In this document: positions 16,605 to 26,198 of the stretch, in pieces | Layout: every line of letters starts with the position of its first letter | How positions within the stretch are numbered: position 1 is the first letter of the stretch | NCBI GenBank assembly: GCA_016297775.1 | Contig: JAEDGA010000002.1 | Location: forward strand, 5,898 to 69,897 | DNA from: Candidatus Methanomethylophilaceae archaeon | Lineage (GTDB): Archaea > Thermoplasmatota > Thermoplasmata > Methanomassiliicoccales > Methanomethylophilaceae | DNA length: 64,000 bases | Direction: 5' to 3' | Notes under the pieces: generated by a model | The model's input: the letters and a program-made list of their open reading frames with translations, nothing else | What the model was told of the DNA's origin: nothing | Database searches by the model: none | Made by a program: the position numbers and the translations under genes

Positions 16605-16880
16605 TCAGGTCAGAAGCGCCACCGCGATACCACATGCGGTTATAGCGAGAACGGTAAGTGCCACACGGAGCCACTTCCAATCACGCTCGGTATAGAGTGC
16701 CAGTGTGGATACGATGATGCTTACGAACGGTGTGAAGACGAGTACCGCAATACCTGCGTTCAGTATGGAGGCACCGATATCCGCACCGATCTGCATCAGG
16801 ACCAGTCCGATCACCATGATGACCATGGACAGATACACACCGTATCTGAGCGTGAGTCCGGTGCTCCTATCCAACTCCAT
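16605..16880 (-). CDS. DUF1634 small membrane protein
   Basis: The 91-residue protein has three membrane helices and the DUF1634 pattern (GVYLSMVIMVIGLVL ... GIAVLVFTPFVSII). It overlaps the stop codon of the TauE/SafE gene by ATGA, and DUF1634 is the usual genomic partner of archaeal TauE/SafE proteins. This suggests a two-part exporter. Function beyond this association is unknown. Confidence 0.78.
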   Translation of the reverse strand: MELDRSTGLTLRYGVYLSMVIMVIGLVLMQIGADIGASILNAGIAVLVFTPFVSIIVSTLALYTERDWKWLRVALTVLAITACGIAVALLT

Positions 16881-17698
16881 CAGAGCACCCCCATGAGATC
16901 CAATACGATCGACAGGGCCGATCCCAGAAGGACCACCGAGAAGTACTTCTTGATGGCACTGGTGTCCAGATGTGCCGATATGCGGGTTCCCAACAACATA
17001 CCCAGGAACGATCCCAGCGCGATGAATGCCGCGTAATCCAGCATAATCGTCCCGTTTATCAGATAGATGACGGAACCGCTGAATGCGGTGATCCCGATCA
17101 TATAGCTGCTGGTAGCGGTGGCCGCCCTCATGGGCACGCCCATTATGCTGTTCATGGTCGGGACCTTGATCACACCACCACCCACACCGGTCATGCTGGA
17201 ATACAGGCCGGCGACCACGCACACGGCCGTACCTGCCACCTTCCTTTCCAGATCGTATCCGTACACCTTCCCGGTCTTCGGATCGTTTATCACGAACTCA
17301 TGATCTGTATCCCCTTCGTATCCGCGATCCTTCCCGTGTCCGAATGCCATCCTTGCTGCATTGAACAACATGAAGATCACGAAGAATAATGACAGTATCC
17401 AATCCTCCATGTATCCAGCTATGAACGCACCTATGATGGCACCGATGGTGGTACCTATCTCCAGGAACAGTCCCAGACGTACGTTGGATATCCCATGCTC
17501 CGCATAGAACGCACCAGAACCTGCGGATGTCGCCAATATGCCGATGAGACTGATCGCGGCGGCCTCGGACGGGGACAGTCCGAATACGATCGTAAGGAAC
17601 GGGATGTACAGGATTCCGCCACCTATGCCGAACAGGGAACCTAGGAAGGATGCTCCGATACCCAACAACAGAAGACCTGCGATCACGGTAGGATCCAT
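16877..17698 (-). CDS. TauE/SafE family sulfite/sulfonate exporter
   Basis: The protein has about eight membrane segments with the repeated family motif: GSLFGIGGGILYIPFL near the N terminus and SSMTGVGGGVIKVPTM in the second half. A cytosolic loop rich in charged residues (GHGKDRGYEGD) separates the halves. Family members move sulfite, sulfoacetate or other organosulfur anions; the substrate here is unknown. The ATG at 17698 (MDPTVIAG) is preferred over an upstream in-frame codon at 17719. The stop TGA overlaps the start of the DUF1634 gene. Confidence 0.85.
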
Positions 17699-17761
17699 GC
17701 GTACTCGATTATTCGACAAGTATATGAAAACTATCAGATGACCGCTTAACGGACGGAACGG

Positions 17762-17768
17762 TTATATC
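17762..17768 (+). promoter_or_regulatory. TATA-like box for the ThiI-like gene
   Basis: TTATATC is centred 25 bases before the GTG start at 17790 with no Shine-Dalgarno sequence in between, which suggests a leaderless mRNA with a GTG start. Confidence 0.4.
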
Positions 17769-17789
17769 GTCCACCAACGTCAGCATATC

Positions 17790-18641
17790 GTGGCCACGAT
17801 ACTCGTGAGATATTGTGAAATCGGACTGAAGAGCACTCCGGTACGCAGGCGTTTCGAGAACCAGCTTCGCGAGAACATACTGTCGATGTTCGCACGCGAC
17901 CGCATAGAGGCCCTGATGACATTCGGCGATGCCAGATTCTTCATAGAGACCGACGATCCCGACGGATGCGTCGCATCGCTGAAGAGGGTGTTCGGTGTCG
18001 CATCGGTATCCGTGGTCGAACAGTGCACGTCCGACCTGGAGGATATATGTACCACCGCGGCGAGATATTCGCGTGGCAGGATCTCCGAGGGACAGAGTTT
18101 CGCCGTGAGGGCGAGACGCGAGGGCAACCACCCGTACACCAGTCAGATAGTGGGGCGCGAAGCCGGATCGGCGATATATCTGGAGAACGAAGGACTCGGG
18201 ATCTCCGTGGACCTCAATCATCCCGACAGGACATTCTACATCGAGATCAGGAACAACAGATGCTACATCTTCGACCACTACATCCAATGCCCCGGAGGAT
18301 TGCCCATGGGAACCCAGGGCCGTGTGCTCGCAACCGTGGACGATGACCGCGGAGCGTTATCCGCATGGATGATGATGAAACGCGGATGCAGAGTATGGAT
18401 CTGCGGTGAAGGGGATGACAGCGTCCTCTCCATGTACGACCCCGCACTCAGGAGGGTGGTACCGGAGGACATCCAGGATATCATAGCCAAAGATGTACTG
18501 GGTCATGTCAAAGGTACCTCCATAACGGAATTCGATGGGAGGGATCTCGTAGACAGACTCCCCGTGTTCACACCTACGATCGGCATGACCGATGACGAGG
18601 TGTGTGCGATGATGTCCGACGTCAGGATGTCGTCGTTCTGA
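17790..18641 (+). CDS. ThiI-like THUMP protein without a PP-loop
   Basis: The 283-residue protein begins with the ThiI signature ILVRYCEIGLKS and has the ferredoxin-like and THUMP domains (residues 1-165). It then has the ThiI linker GGLPMGTQGRVLA (169-181). Where 4-thiouridine synthetase has the ATP-binding PP-loop SGGIDSPVA, this protein has VDDDRGALSA (183-192), so pyrophosphatase activity should be lost, although WMMMKRG after it is kept. There is no C-terminal rhodanese domain, as usual in archaea. It probably binds tRNA. It could be an accessory to, or a relic of, s4U synthesis. Confidence 0.78.
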   Translation: MATILVRYCEIGLKSTPVRRRFENQLRENILSMFARDRIEALMTFGDARFFIETDDPDGCVASLKRVFGVASVSVVEQCTSDLEDICTTAARYSRGRISEGQSFAVRARREGNHPYTSQIVGREAGSAIYLENEGLGISVDLNHPDRTFYIEIRNNRCYIFDHYIQCPGGLPMGTQGRVLATVDDDRGALSAWMMMKRGCRVWICGEGDDSVLSMYDPALRRVVPEDIQDIIAKDVLGHVKGTSITEFDGRDLVDRLPVFTPTIGMTDDEVCAMMSDVRMSSF

Positions 18642-18655
18642 ACCTTCGTAAAAGA

Positions 18656-18672
18656 GCGGCCGTAAAGGCCGC
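18656..18672. terminator. GC hairpin between convergent ThiI-like and L15e genes
   Basis: GCGGCC, a GTAAA loop and GGCCGC form a perfect 6-bp GC stem flanked by A-rich sequence, in the 62-bp gap between the two stop codons. Confidence 0.45.
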
Positions 18673-18703
18673 AGGTAAAAGGTTTACAGAGTCGGAGACG
18701 GGC

Positions 18704-19327
18704 TTACTTGGCCCTTCTGCCGTTTGCTCTGATGGAAGGCCTGTTCTTAACGACGCCCTTACCCTTCTTGTCGAGACCGCGTCCCTTCTTTCCTGCGGAG
18801 GTCCTTCCGCGGTAGACACGGTTCTTGTGTGCGCCGTCAGCGATCCAGTTGATCTTGGGGTCTGCCTTGATGACAGGGTGGTGCGGGTCGACCATGATGA
18901 TCTCGTACCACTCGTGCTGTCCATCTGCACCTACCCAGTAGGAGTTCAGGACCTCAAGGTTAGGGTATCTCTTCTGAGCCCTCTCCTCAGCCATTCTCTG
19001 AAGGCTCTTGCCGACAGTGATAGCGAGGATTCCCTTTCTCTTGGCTCTCCTTCCTGCCTTGATCTGCCTCTTCTGGAAGGATCCCTTTCTGACCCTTCCC
19101 CTGACGAGGACATATCCCTGCTTGGCCTTGTAACCGGAGTTTCTGGCCCTGTCGAGCCTGGTAGGCCTCTCGATGCGGCAGAAGTTCTCCTCTCTCCTCC
19201 AATCGATCCTCCTCTGCTTGTTGAGGTCTTTCAGATAGTTCGTGGAGGGAACCTTCCATGCGTCAGCGATGTACGAATACATGCTCTTTCCCCTGATGCG
19301 GGGCTGCTGCTGTGTCTCTTCGGACAT
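18704..19327 (-). CDS. rpl15e: Ribosomal protein eL15 (L15e)
   Basis: The 207-residue protein is full-length L15e: start [19 protein letters not shown], a very basic body ([19 protein letters not shown]), and the tail [16 protein letters not shown]. It is an archaeal/eukaryotic large-subunit protein. The ATG at 19327 has GGTGAT at proper distance; a GTG at 19336 sits inside that site and is rejected. A minus-strand TATA box TTTTAAATATC lies at 19407-19417. Confidence 0.96.
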   Translation of the reverse strand: MSEETQQQPRIRGKSMYSYIADAWKVPSTNYLKDLNKQRRIDWRREENFCRIERPTRLDRARNSGYKAKQGYVLVRGRVRKGSFQKRQIKAGRRAKRKGILAITVGKSLQRMAEERAQKRYPNLEVLNSYWVGADGQHEWYEIIMVDPHHPVIKADPKINWIADGAHKNRVYRGRTSAGKKGRGLDKKGKGVVKNRPSIRANGRRAK

Positions 19328-19406
19328 ATAAATCACCTATACGGATTCGCCTTACGGTACATTTCCGACGGAACTTTTGCTCCGTGATTCTGTGTTAGAA
19401 CGGATT

Positions 19407-19417
19407 GATATTTAAAA
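19407..19417 (-). promoter_or_regulatory. TATA box for L15e
   Basis: On the minus strand TTTTAAATATC lies about 80 bases before the ATG, in a 191-bp divergent gap shared with the AsnB-like gene, whose own promoter is less clear. Confidence 0.5.
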
Positions 19418-19518
19418 CTCGTCACGACCGGATACGGTATATGATATGGATGTCCATCACCGTGGGTCAAACCTAAAATACGACACGGAACGATTCGGCG
19501 GAACGGTGAGAGGTACCG

Positions 19519-20469
19519 ATGACAGGATATGAGAGACTTGGCAGGGCCATCGATGATTCCGTTCGCAGGATGTGCGAGGGCAAGAGGGTCGGTATAGCGT
19601 TCTCCGGGGGATTGGACTCCGGATTGGTGGCCGCACTCGCGTCCAGATATGCCGAATCCGTCACCTGTTACACCTGCGGTACCTCCAACGCATTCGATGT
19701 GGTCGCCGCCAAGGATGCATCCGAAAGACTGGGTCTTCCGTGGGTGCACGTGCGTATCACCAAAGGTATCGTGGAATCCACGCTCCGTGAGATGATCTCC
19801 GGGACCAGGACCACCGACCCGTTCACGCTGTCGTACGAGCTTCAGCTGTTCTGCGTGTGCAGGGAGGCCGATGAGGAGATCATACTCACTGGACAGGGAT
19901 CCGACGAATTCTTCGGAGGATGTGCCAAGTTCGTGGACACCAGTGCAGAGGACTGCGACAAACTGGCGGCCGCAAGCGTGGAGCGTCTGATGACCGTATC
20001 CATACCCTGCGAGGAGAGGATCGGAGAGTACTTCGGCAAGACCTTATGCTATCCATACCTTGAGAAGGATGTCCTCGACGAGATCGGTTCATTGGACAGG
20101 GACGATCTCAGACCGAAGGACATGGACTCCAGGAAGATCGTTCTGAAGACCATCGCAAGAGGGTTCGGTTTCGACTTCCTGGCCGAGAGGAAGAAGAAAT
20201 CCTCCCAGTACGGATCCGGTACAACGGATCTCGTACGTGCGCTCGCCAGGGAGAATGGCATGATGTACAACGAATACATCGCACATCTCTGCGATTCCGA
20301 ACTCAGAGGGGAACACGAGCTCCGTCGCGGGTCTGTAATAAATGCACGTATCGACCCGATAGTCAAGGTGACCGCTGAGAACATCCTTCAGCATAACGGG
20401 ATATCCCCGTCGGAGGCCGTCGAACGTCTCTACCGCAGGATCATCGAGAAAGGTGGATTGGATATCTAA
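19519..20469 (+). CDS. Asparagine synthase-like PP-loop protein without glutaminase domain
   Basis: The 316-residue protein matches only the C-terminal synthetase domain of AsnB. The PP-loop is GIAFSGGLDSGLVAAL (residues 25-40) and TGQGSDEFFGG matches the (T/S)GxGxDExFgGY motif. It lacks an N-terminal Cys2 glutaminase domain, so an ammonia-dependent synthetase or another amide/tRNA-type ligation is possible. A GGTGAGAGG Shine-Dalgarno sequence precedes the ATG. Its stop abuts that of the convergent polB gene. Confidence 0.8.
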   Translation: MTGYERLGRAIDDSVRRMCEGKRVGIAFSGGLDSGLVAALASRYAESVTCYTCGTSNAFDVVAAKDASERLGLPWVHVRITKGIVESTLREMISGTRTTDPFTLSYELQLFCVCREADEEIILTGQGSDEFFGGCAKFVDTSAEDCDKLAAASVERLMTVSIPCEERIGEYFGKTLCYPYLEKDVLDEIGSLDRDDLRPKDMDSRKIVLKTIARGFGFDFLAERKKKSSQYGSGTTDLVRALARENGMMYNEYIAHLCDSELRGEHELRRGSVINARIDPIVKVTAENILQHNGISPSEAVERLYRRIIEKGGLDI

Positions 20470-22866
20470 TCAGAAGAAATCCGACAGTTTCGTCATCCTG
20501 GGTCCGGAAGGCTTGGGATCGGAACCTTTCTTCCCGTTGCCCGGACCGAAATCGCCGCCGAACAACGTGGCCTGCTGCGATCCCACCATCAGATCCTTCT
20601 CGCTCCATCCGAATACATCGGTTATCCTGGAAGCGGTCTGCGCTATCCTTTCCGCGTAATATCTGTAATCGGGGGTGCCCTTGAACGGTACACCGCTGAT
20701 GTACGGTTCCACGGTCTGCGGAGTCTTCTTCGAATCGGTGACTATCCACGAGACCTTCATTCCCGGGATGAATTCGTATCCCATATCTATGAGCTTCTTG
20801 GCGGCCTGTACGTTCGCCTGCCTCTCCGGATTCTCATACGCATCCCAGGATTTGCACCCGCGGGAAATGACCAACGAGGCCACCGGGACGTTGCCTTTCA
20901 AGGTGTTCTGTACGGTCTCCCTGACCATCTTGAGCGCGGCATCGTTATCCTCGTCCAATATGTACTCGAATAGTTTGGTGAGCATATGGCTCTGCAGGTC
21001 GAACGAATCGCTGCGACGGGTCTCGTATCCCCTGATCAACAGCTCGTCCTGTCTGACCGGCCACACGATGCGGCCGACATACCTCTTCTTCTTCCCGTGG
21101 CTGAACAGAGGCTCCAGGACCTTCTCGAATTCCAATGTGCCCCCATCCTTGGAGAACCTTTCCGCTATGTGCTCCCCGAAATCCACGGTACCGTCCAGGT
21201 CGTGGTTGGGTGACACGACGAATATGGAATCCGTATCGGAATAGATGACCTGATGGCCTTCGCTCTCCAGATCGGAGATTATCGATTTGACGGTGTATCT
21301 TGCGAAAGATGTTATCGACGATCCGATTTGCTTGTCGGTGAACCTGTAGAAAGATGAGGCGAACACCCCGTAGAAGGTGTTCATCAATACCTTTACCGCG
21401 GCCTGAAGACCATCGAGGTAATCATGCTCCTCCGGAGTGGATGCGGTCTTCATCGCCTTCTTGATGGAATCCCTCTCGTTCATCAGCTGACTCAACAGCC
21501 TGGGGAGGAGACCTTCGCGCCTCTCCTTGGACATGAAACGTACGCCTTCGGGACTGATGATCTCGCCATCGTCGCACATGGTGGTGAAACAGATGTTTTT
21601 CGCTATTATCAGGGAAGGGTACATCGATTTGAAATCCAATACGGTGACCCAGTGATACAAGCCCGGATTCATATCATGAACGTATCCCCCTTCGATCTGT
21701 TCGGTACGTACGGCCTTGGAGTTGGAGGGCACACCTATACCTTCCCTGTCCGCCAATCTTATCAGTAAGGAATCGACGAGCGTGGAAGTACCGGAGGTGA
21801 GCACATCCTCCACCGGGAGTTTGGAAACGGTAGCCAGGTCCATCCCCTTCCTTACGGTACCCACAGAGAGCAGGATCCTCAGTGCCAGCTCCGCATCCTT
21901 GAAACAGTATTCGATGACCTTCTCCCTGTTGGCGGCCCATTCCTCGTCCATATGGCGCGGATCCACATCCAGCTTCTCTTCTCCGAGGACCTGCATGGCA
22001 ACTGCATTCAGGGTCTCCTGTTTGGGTCTGAGTTCCCTTCTGGCAGCCCACCACGCATCCACGACCAGTCTGCCCTTGAGCCTCCAGAACTTTTCGGAGA
22101 CCATACGTGGCGACCCCCTGTCCCTGCCCCAGGTCAATGCCGAGGAGACCCTGTTTATCTTGGCACGCTCCACGATCTTCTTGATGTCGTAATTGTCGAT
22201 GTTGTATCCCGTGATGACATCGGGATCCTCGCGGAGTATTGTCTCGGTGAATCCGCGTATGATCTCCTCCTCGGTACCGGTGGCGGAATCGCAGTTGCGT
22301 ATGCCGCCTTCGGGATCGCTCACGACCGTGCAGATGGTGTACAGCGTATCGTATCTGACACTGTTCTCGATATCGAAACTCAGTATCTTCAGACCCGGAT
22401 CGAAGGAATCGATGGTGACTGCGGAATCCATCGCTACCACCAGATCCGTGGCATAATCCTCCGAATCGATGGCCTTGCCTTCGACGTGTATGCATGAACC
22501 CAGGTCGTTGTCGTACATGAAACGGTCCTGGAAAGGGATGTCCGTTCCCAGGAGGTGGAACCTGGACCTCAGAGGACCCGTATAATCCGTAAGCTTCCAC
22601 GGATGCCTTATCGATATCTTGAGGGTATCCCTCATGACACCTTTCACCAGGAGGGGCACCTCCTCTACGGAGAACACCTCCGGATCCCTGGAGAACTGCT
22701 CGGCCATGTCCGGCAACGGATCCACTATGAAGAAATACGGATGGAAACCGTACGCGAGTATGACCACAGACTGTCTGTCACGGGTCTTACCGTAGAGCTC
22801 TATCACGGGCTCCTCGTTCTTGGAGGAATAGGATGAGCTCAACAGACGTACGTCCCATCCAGTCAT
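20470..22866 (-). CDS. polB: DNA polymerase family B (PolB)
   Basis: The 798-residue polymerase has the 3'-5' exonuclease motifs LSFDIENSV (Exo I) and GYNIDNYDI (Exo II). The polymerase motifs are DFKSMYPSLI (A), KVLMNTFYGV (B region) and YSDTDSIFV (C), all with catalytic Asp in place. It replicates or repairs chromosomal DNA with PCNA; the C terminus RMTKLSDFF resembles a PIP-box (hydrophobic then two aromatics). It is the last gene of the long minus-strand operon. GGTGAG is spaced for the ATG at 22866. Confidence 0.96.
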   Translation of the reverse strand: MTGWDVRLLSSSYSSKNEEPVIELYGKTRDRQSVVILAYGFHPYFFIVDPLPDMAEQFSRDPEVFSVEEVPLLVKGVMRDTLKISIRHPWKLTDYTGPLRSRFHLLGTDIPFQDRFMYDNDLGSCIHVEGKAIDSEDYATDLVVAMDSAVTIDSFDPGLKILSFDIENSVRYDTLYTICTVVSDPEGGIRNCDSATGTEEEIIRGFTETILREDPDVITGYNIDNYDIKKIVERAKINRVSSALTWGRDRGSPRMVSEKFWRLKGRLVVDAWWAARRELRPKQETLNAVAMQVLGEEKLDVDPRHMDEEWAANREKVIEYCFKDAELALRILLSVGTVRKGMDLATVSKLPVEDVLTSGTSTLVDSLLIRLADREGIGVPSNSKAVRTEQIEGGYVHDMNPGLYHWVTVLDFKSMYPSLIIAKNICFTTMCDDGEIISPEGVRFMSKERREGLLPRLLSQLMNERDSIKKAMKTASTPEEHDYLDGLQAAVKVLMNTFYGVFASSFYRFTDKQIGSSITSFARYTVKSIISDLESEGHQVIYSDTDSIFVVSPNHDLDGTVDFGEHIAERFSKDGGTLEFEKVLEPLFSHGKKKRYVGRIVWPVRQDELLIRGYETRRSDSFDLQSHMLTKLFEYILDEDNDAALKMVRETVQNTLKGNVPVASLVISRGCKSWDAYENPERQANVQAAKKLIDMGYEFIPGMKVSWIVTDSKKTPQTVEPYISGVPFKGTPDYRYYAERIAQTASRITDVFGWSEKDLMVGSQQATLFGGDFGPGNGKKGSDPKPSGPRMTKLSDFF

Positions 22867-22871
22867 CGGAC

Positions 22872-24059
22872 TCACCTGTCCGCTATGATACGGATGACAT
22901 CCCCGTCCTGGAGGATGTAATCGGAACCGACGGTACGTTTGGTCTTCGCGTTCACCGCACGGATGAACTTCTCTCCGAGCTCGGTGTGCACCTTGTAGGC
23001 GAGATCCCTGGCGGTGGAGCCTCTGGGGATCAGGAACGCGTCCGGAAGTACGCGTCCGAAGTGGTCGGTATACTTGTTCTCATCCTCCACGGGATATACG
23101 GTGATAAGATCCAGGAGTTTGAATGCCGCCTGTTCGAGGCATTCCTGCACACCGGTACCGCCGTTCCTCTCCATATTCGCAGCCATGTATTCCAGTGCGC
23201 GCTTCTGACCTTCGTTGATCTTCGCACCCTCGGCAACCTTGAATGTCTTGTCTCCCGGAACGTATTCCACAAGACCTCCCTCCGCCGCCTTCTTGAGTGC
23301 GAGTTCGGTCTCCGCCATGGTGACGACGGCCATGTCAGCCACCTCGCGTACCTTCTCCACGTTGCCTTCCGGAGCTATGTCCGCCTTGTTCATGGCGGTG
23401 ATCATGGGTTTTCCGACCTCCCTGATCTTCTGTGCCAACGCGAGGATGATGTCCTCGTCCCATTTCGTGGGATCCTCCGGAGGATTGACCGCCCTGACTG
23501 CGATCTTGAGCTGCGCCTCGGTGAGATTGAGACCGGCGAGGCGCTCGTGGAGTATGACCTCGGGCTTGGCACCGGTGGTCTTGGCCGTCCTGGCGATCTT
23601 TCCGAAACCGTTGTTGATGATCTCCCTGATCCACAGTTCGATCTCGCGTCTGAGGAACTTGACATCCTCGACGGGGTCATGCTCTCCGACCTTTCCAGGG
23701 ACTCCCTCGATATCGGTCGATCCGCTGACATCTATCACGTTGATCAATGCGTCGGCCTGTCTGAGATCGTCCAGGAACTGATTCCCGAGACCCTTTCCCT
23801 GCCAAGCGTCGGGAACGAGTCCCGCGACGTCCAAGAGTTCCACCGGGATCATCCTAACTCCGTTTACGCATCCCGAGTTGTGAGGTGTGCACTGGACACC
23901 GAGCTCCTTACAGGGACACTTCGACCTGACATATCCTACGCCCTTGTTGGCGGCGATGGTCGTGAACGGATAGTTCGCGATCTCCACGGGCGCCATGGTG
24001 GCGGCGCCGAAGAATGTGGACTTACCGACGTTTGGTTTTCCGACGATTCCGATCTGCAT
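22872..24059 (-). CDS. YchF/OLA1-like GTP-binding protein
   Basis: The 395-residue P-loop NTPase has G1 GKPNVGKST, G3 LLDVAGLVPDA and NKAD-type G4 (AMNKADI), and ends in a TGS domain (VHTELGEKFIRAVNAK). Archaeal members are called redox-regulated ATPase YchF or DRG-like and bind the ribosome. The ATG at 24059 gives MQIGIVG directly before the P-loop and has GGTGATT upstream. polB begins 6 bases after its stop. Confidence 0.93.
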   Translation of the reverse strand: MQIGIVGKPNVGKSTFFGAATMAPVEIANYPFTTIAANKGVGYVRSKCPCKELGVQCTPHNSGCVNGVRMIPVELLDVAGLVPDAWQGKGLGNQFLDDLRQADALINVIDVSGSTDIEGVPGKVGEHDPVEDVKFLRREIELWIREIINNGFGKIARTAKTTGAKPEVILHERLAGLNLTEAQLKIAVRAVNPPEDPTKWDEDIILALAQKIREVGKPMITAMNKADIAPEGNVEKVREVADMAVVTMAETELALKKAAEGGLVEYVPGDKTFKVAEGAKINEGQKRALEYMAANMERNGGTGVQECLEQAAFKLLDLITVYPVEDENKYTDHFGRVLPDAFLIPRGSTARDLAYKVHTELGEKFIRAVNAKTKRTVGSDYILQDGDVIRIIADR

Positions 24060-24164
24060 GCAATCACCTTCACATATGCGCGCACACACTATAAAGATAC
24101 GGACTGACGGCTGGGTCATGTCCTGGATATGGCATCGTCGGATGCGATGCGGGATACTTCGCAA

Positions 24165-24959
24165 TCAGATGTCTTTACGGAGGGCGTATACGGCATCGGC
24201 TACCTTTCCGATCTCCTCCGGCGAGAGGGTCTCGACGCGATCGTCCATGTGCGGCACCTCTGCACCCTTGGGTATGAGGCCGGCGTTCCTGAGCGCCGTA
24301 CCGATCTTCTTGCGTCTGTGGTTGAATGTCACCTCGGTGACCTTGAAGAACGTCCTCTCGTCGAGGACCTTGAACGGCGCTTCGCGTGGGACGATCTCCA
24401 CCAATGCGGAATCCACCTTGGGCTTCGGCTTGAAACGCGATGCAGGAACGGGTTCCATCATACGGCAGTCCGCCCTGTAGTACAGATTGACGGTGAGCCT
24501 GGAGTAGTCCACAGTACCCACGGGTGCGACCATCCTCTCCGCGAACTCCTTCTGCACCATCACCACGGCCTTCTTGAAATCGCATTCCAGGAGTTTGAAT
24601 ATCACCGGAGTGGAGATGCTGTACGGCAGATTACTGACGAACTTGTCGAACGGCGGGAAATCCACCTTCATGGCATCACCCCTGATCAACGTGAGCCTGT
24701 CGCCGTACGTATCCCCGATATAGTCCTGCAGAGCCTCGTCCAATTCTATGCATGTGACGTGGTCCGAAAGCTCCACCAGTTTGGATGTGAGGATCCCCAA
24801 TCCGGGACCCACCTCAAGGACCCTGTCGTCCTTGGATATGTCCGCATAACCGACGTGGCGCTGGGCCACGCGGTCATCGGTCAAAAAATTCTGACCTCTC
24901 GACTTGCGCGGGACCACTCCGGTCTCCGCGATAAGTCTGTTGGTCTCCTTTCCGTCCAT
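24165..24959 (-). CDS. rsmA: 16S rRNA dimethyladenosine transferase (KsgA/Dim1)
   Basis: The 264-residue methyltransferase has the KsgA start SRGQNFLTD, the SAM motif VLEVGPGLGILT, the catalytic NLPYSIS and the C-terminal RRKKIGTALRNAG. It dimethylates two adjacent adenosines in helix 45 of 16S rRNA. It follows DUF655 in the operon, a conserved archaeal pair, with a 6-base gap. Confidence 0.95.
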   Translation of the reverse strand: MDGKETNRLIAETGVVPRKSRGQNFLTDDRVAQRHVGYADISKDDRVLEVGPGLGILTSKLVELSDHVTCIELDEALQDYIGDTYGDRLTLIRGDAMKVDFPPFDKFVSNLPYSISTPVIFKLLECDFKKAVVMVQKEFAERMVAPVGTVDYSRLTVNLYYRADCRMMEPVPASRFKPKPKVDSALVEIVPREAPFKVLDERTFFKVTEVTFNHRRKKIGTALRNAGLIPKGAEVPHMDDRVETLSPEEIGKVADAVYALRKDI

Positions 24960-24965
24960 CTCAAC

Positions 24966-25517
24966 TCATTTGAGGACGAAGAGGTAGCGTCTCCTCTCCT
25001 GGTCCTTTATCTCGAGGATGATGCGCTCGGAAACGAGCTTCTCCGCGCCCTTGAGCTGCGGAACACGTGCGTTAAGGTCGTCGAAGTCCTTGAACTCCTC
25101 CTTCGCACGCTCTGCGAGGATCGCTTCTGCACCCTTCTTGCCGAGTCCGGGAAGCTCCTCTAGCATGTGCTTCTTCAGAGATATGGGCTGAGCGGTGTTG
25201 AAGAACCTGATGAACCTCACCTGGTTGTTCCTGACGATCTGCTCCACGACATGCTCCAGCTCTCCTGCGGCGAAGCTGGTCATATCGTCAACGGAGGACA
25301 CACGACGCTTGACATGGTCGATCTCGGCTCTCTTGGAACCGTCCTTTCCGATGTATATGCGGTCGCCGCTCATGAGCTGCGCCCCCGCTTTGGGTACAAG
25401 CTCGAAGAGCTTGAATTCCGTCTCTCCGACGGCATAGCACACAGGCTCCCTTCTAGAGAAGTTGCTGTCCGGTCTGCCTTGCGGCAAGTAATCTAGAACA
25501 TATGCATACTCTTCCAT
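24966..25517 (-). CDS. DUF655 protein
   Basis: The 183-residue protein has the DUF655 layout: an N-terminal OB-like part (MEEYAYVLDYLPQGRP) and a C-terminal helix-hairpin-helix region (LEELPGLGKKGAEAIL) that probably binds nucleic acid. It lies between Rpo4 and KsgA as in most euryarchaea, so a role in ribosomal RNA handling is likely, although no function is proven. An AGAGGGA ribosome site precedes the ATG. Confidence 0.85.
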   Translation of the reverse strand: MEEYAYVLDYLPQGRPDSNFSRREPVCYAVGETEFKLFELVPKAGAQLMSGDRIYIGKDGSKRAEIDHVKRRVSSVDDMTSFAAGELEHVVEQIVRNNQVRFIRFFNTAQPISLKKHMLEELPGLGKKGAEAILAERAKEEFKDFDDLNARVPQLKGAEKLVSERIILEIKDQERRRYLFVLK

Positions 25518-25539
25518 GATATCCCTCTGCTGACGTACC

Positions 25540-25890
25540 TCAAAGGTACTCCACTACTATATCAATGATGTTTTTGACATCACTGTCCTCGAGACTGATC
25601 CTCTCCTTGTAGAAGATAGCACGAACGTCGACAGGATATTTGGGAAGTATGTCCGCTACCTTGTACGCCACGTACTCGGGAACGGCCTTGGACTGGAAGA
25701 ACTCGAGCTGAGAGACCTTGGAAGCGATCTCCTCGGCCTGCTCAGGATCGAGCTTCGAGATTGTCTGAGCGTGCATCAGCGCCGAGTTCTGTACGGGGTT
25801 GAATTCGATACCGCGTTCCCCCCTCTCCTCGCTCTCTTTGGCGAGGAGTTCCCTTACTTCTGCCAGACTGATGTATTTCTCCTCAGACAT
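25540..25890 (-). CDS. rpoF: RNA polymerase subunit Rpo4 (F)
   Basis: The 116-residue protein matches archaeal Rpo4 in size and in its helical HRDC-like fold (EIASKVSQLEFFQSKAVPEYVAYKVADILP). Together with Rpo7 it forms the RNA polymerase stalk. Its place between L21e and DUF655 is the conserved archaeal position and supports the call. Confidence 0.88.
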   Translation of the reverse strand: MSEEKYISLAEVRELLAKESEERGERGIEFNPVQNSALMHAQTISKLDPEQAEEIASKVSQLEFFQSKAVPEYVAYKVADILPKYPVDVRAIFYKERISLEDSDVKNIIDIVVEYL

Positions 25891-25904
25891 TCGTTTCCCT
25901 CCAA

Positions 25905-26198
25905 TCAGATTTTGGTTTTCACAAGGTGCTCAGGGCGAGCTACCACGATTTTGGTCTTGTTTCCGTCCTTAACACTGACCTCGAATGCAGCGCCCCTCTG
26001 TCCGATGACCACGCCGGTAAGGCCGTGGAACCTGGAGAAAGGCATTCCCTTGTGCACGCTGGGGTCGATGATGATGTTGACCTTCTCCCCGTCCTCGAAG
26101 CTCTGGAAGCCTCTGGTGATGGGCGAGAGTCCGCGTGCCCTGGGCTTCTTCTGCAGGAGTGTGCGGGTCTTGGTCCTTGTTCCTTTGGATGCTTTCAT
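25905..26198 (-). CDS. rpl21e: Ribosomal protein eL21 (L21e)
   Basis: The 97-residue basic protein shows the L21e features: MKASKGTRTKTRTLLQK start, the SH3-like barrel with VNIIIDPSVHKGMPFSRFHG and VIGQRGAAFEV. Its ATG overlaps the stop of pus10 (ATGA), so translation is coupled. Confidence 0.95.
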   Translation of the reverse strand: MKASKGTRTKTRTLLQKKPRARGLSPITRGFQSFEDGEKVNIIIDPSVHKGMPFSRFHGLTGVVIGQRGAAFEVSVKDGNKTKIVVARPEHLVKTKI

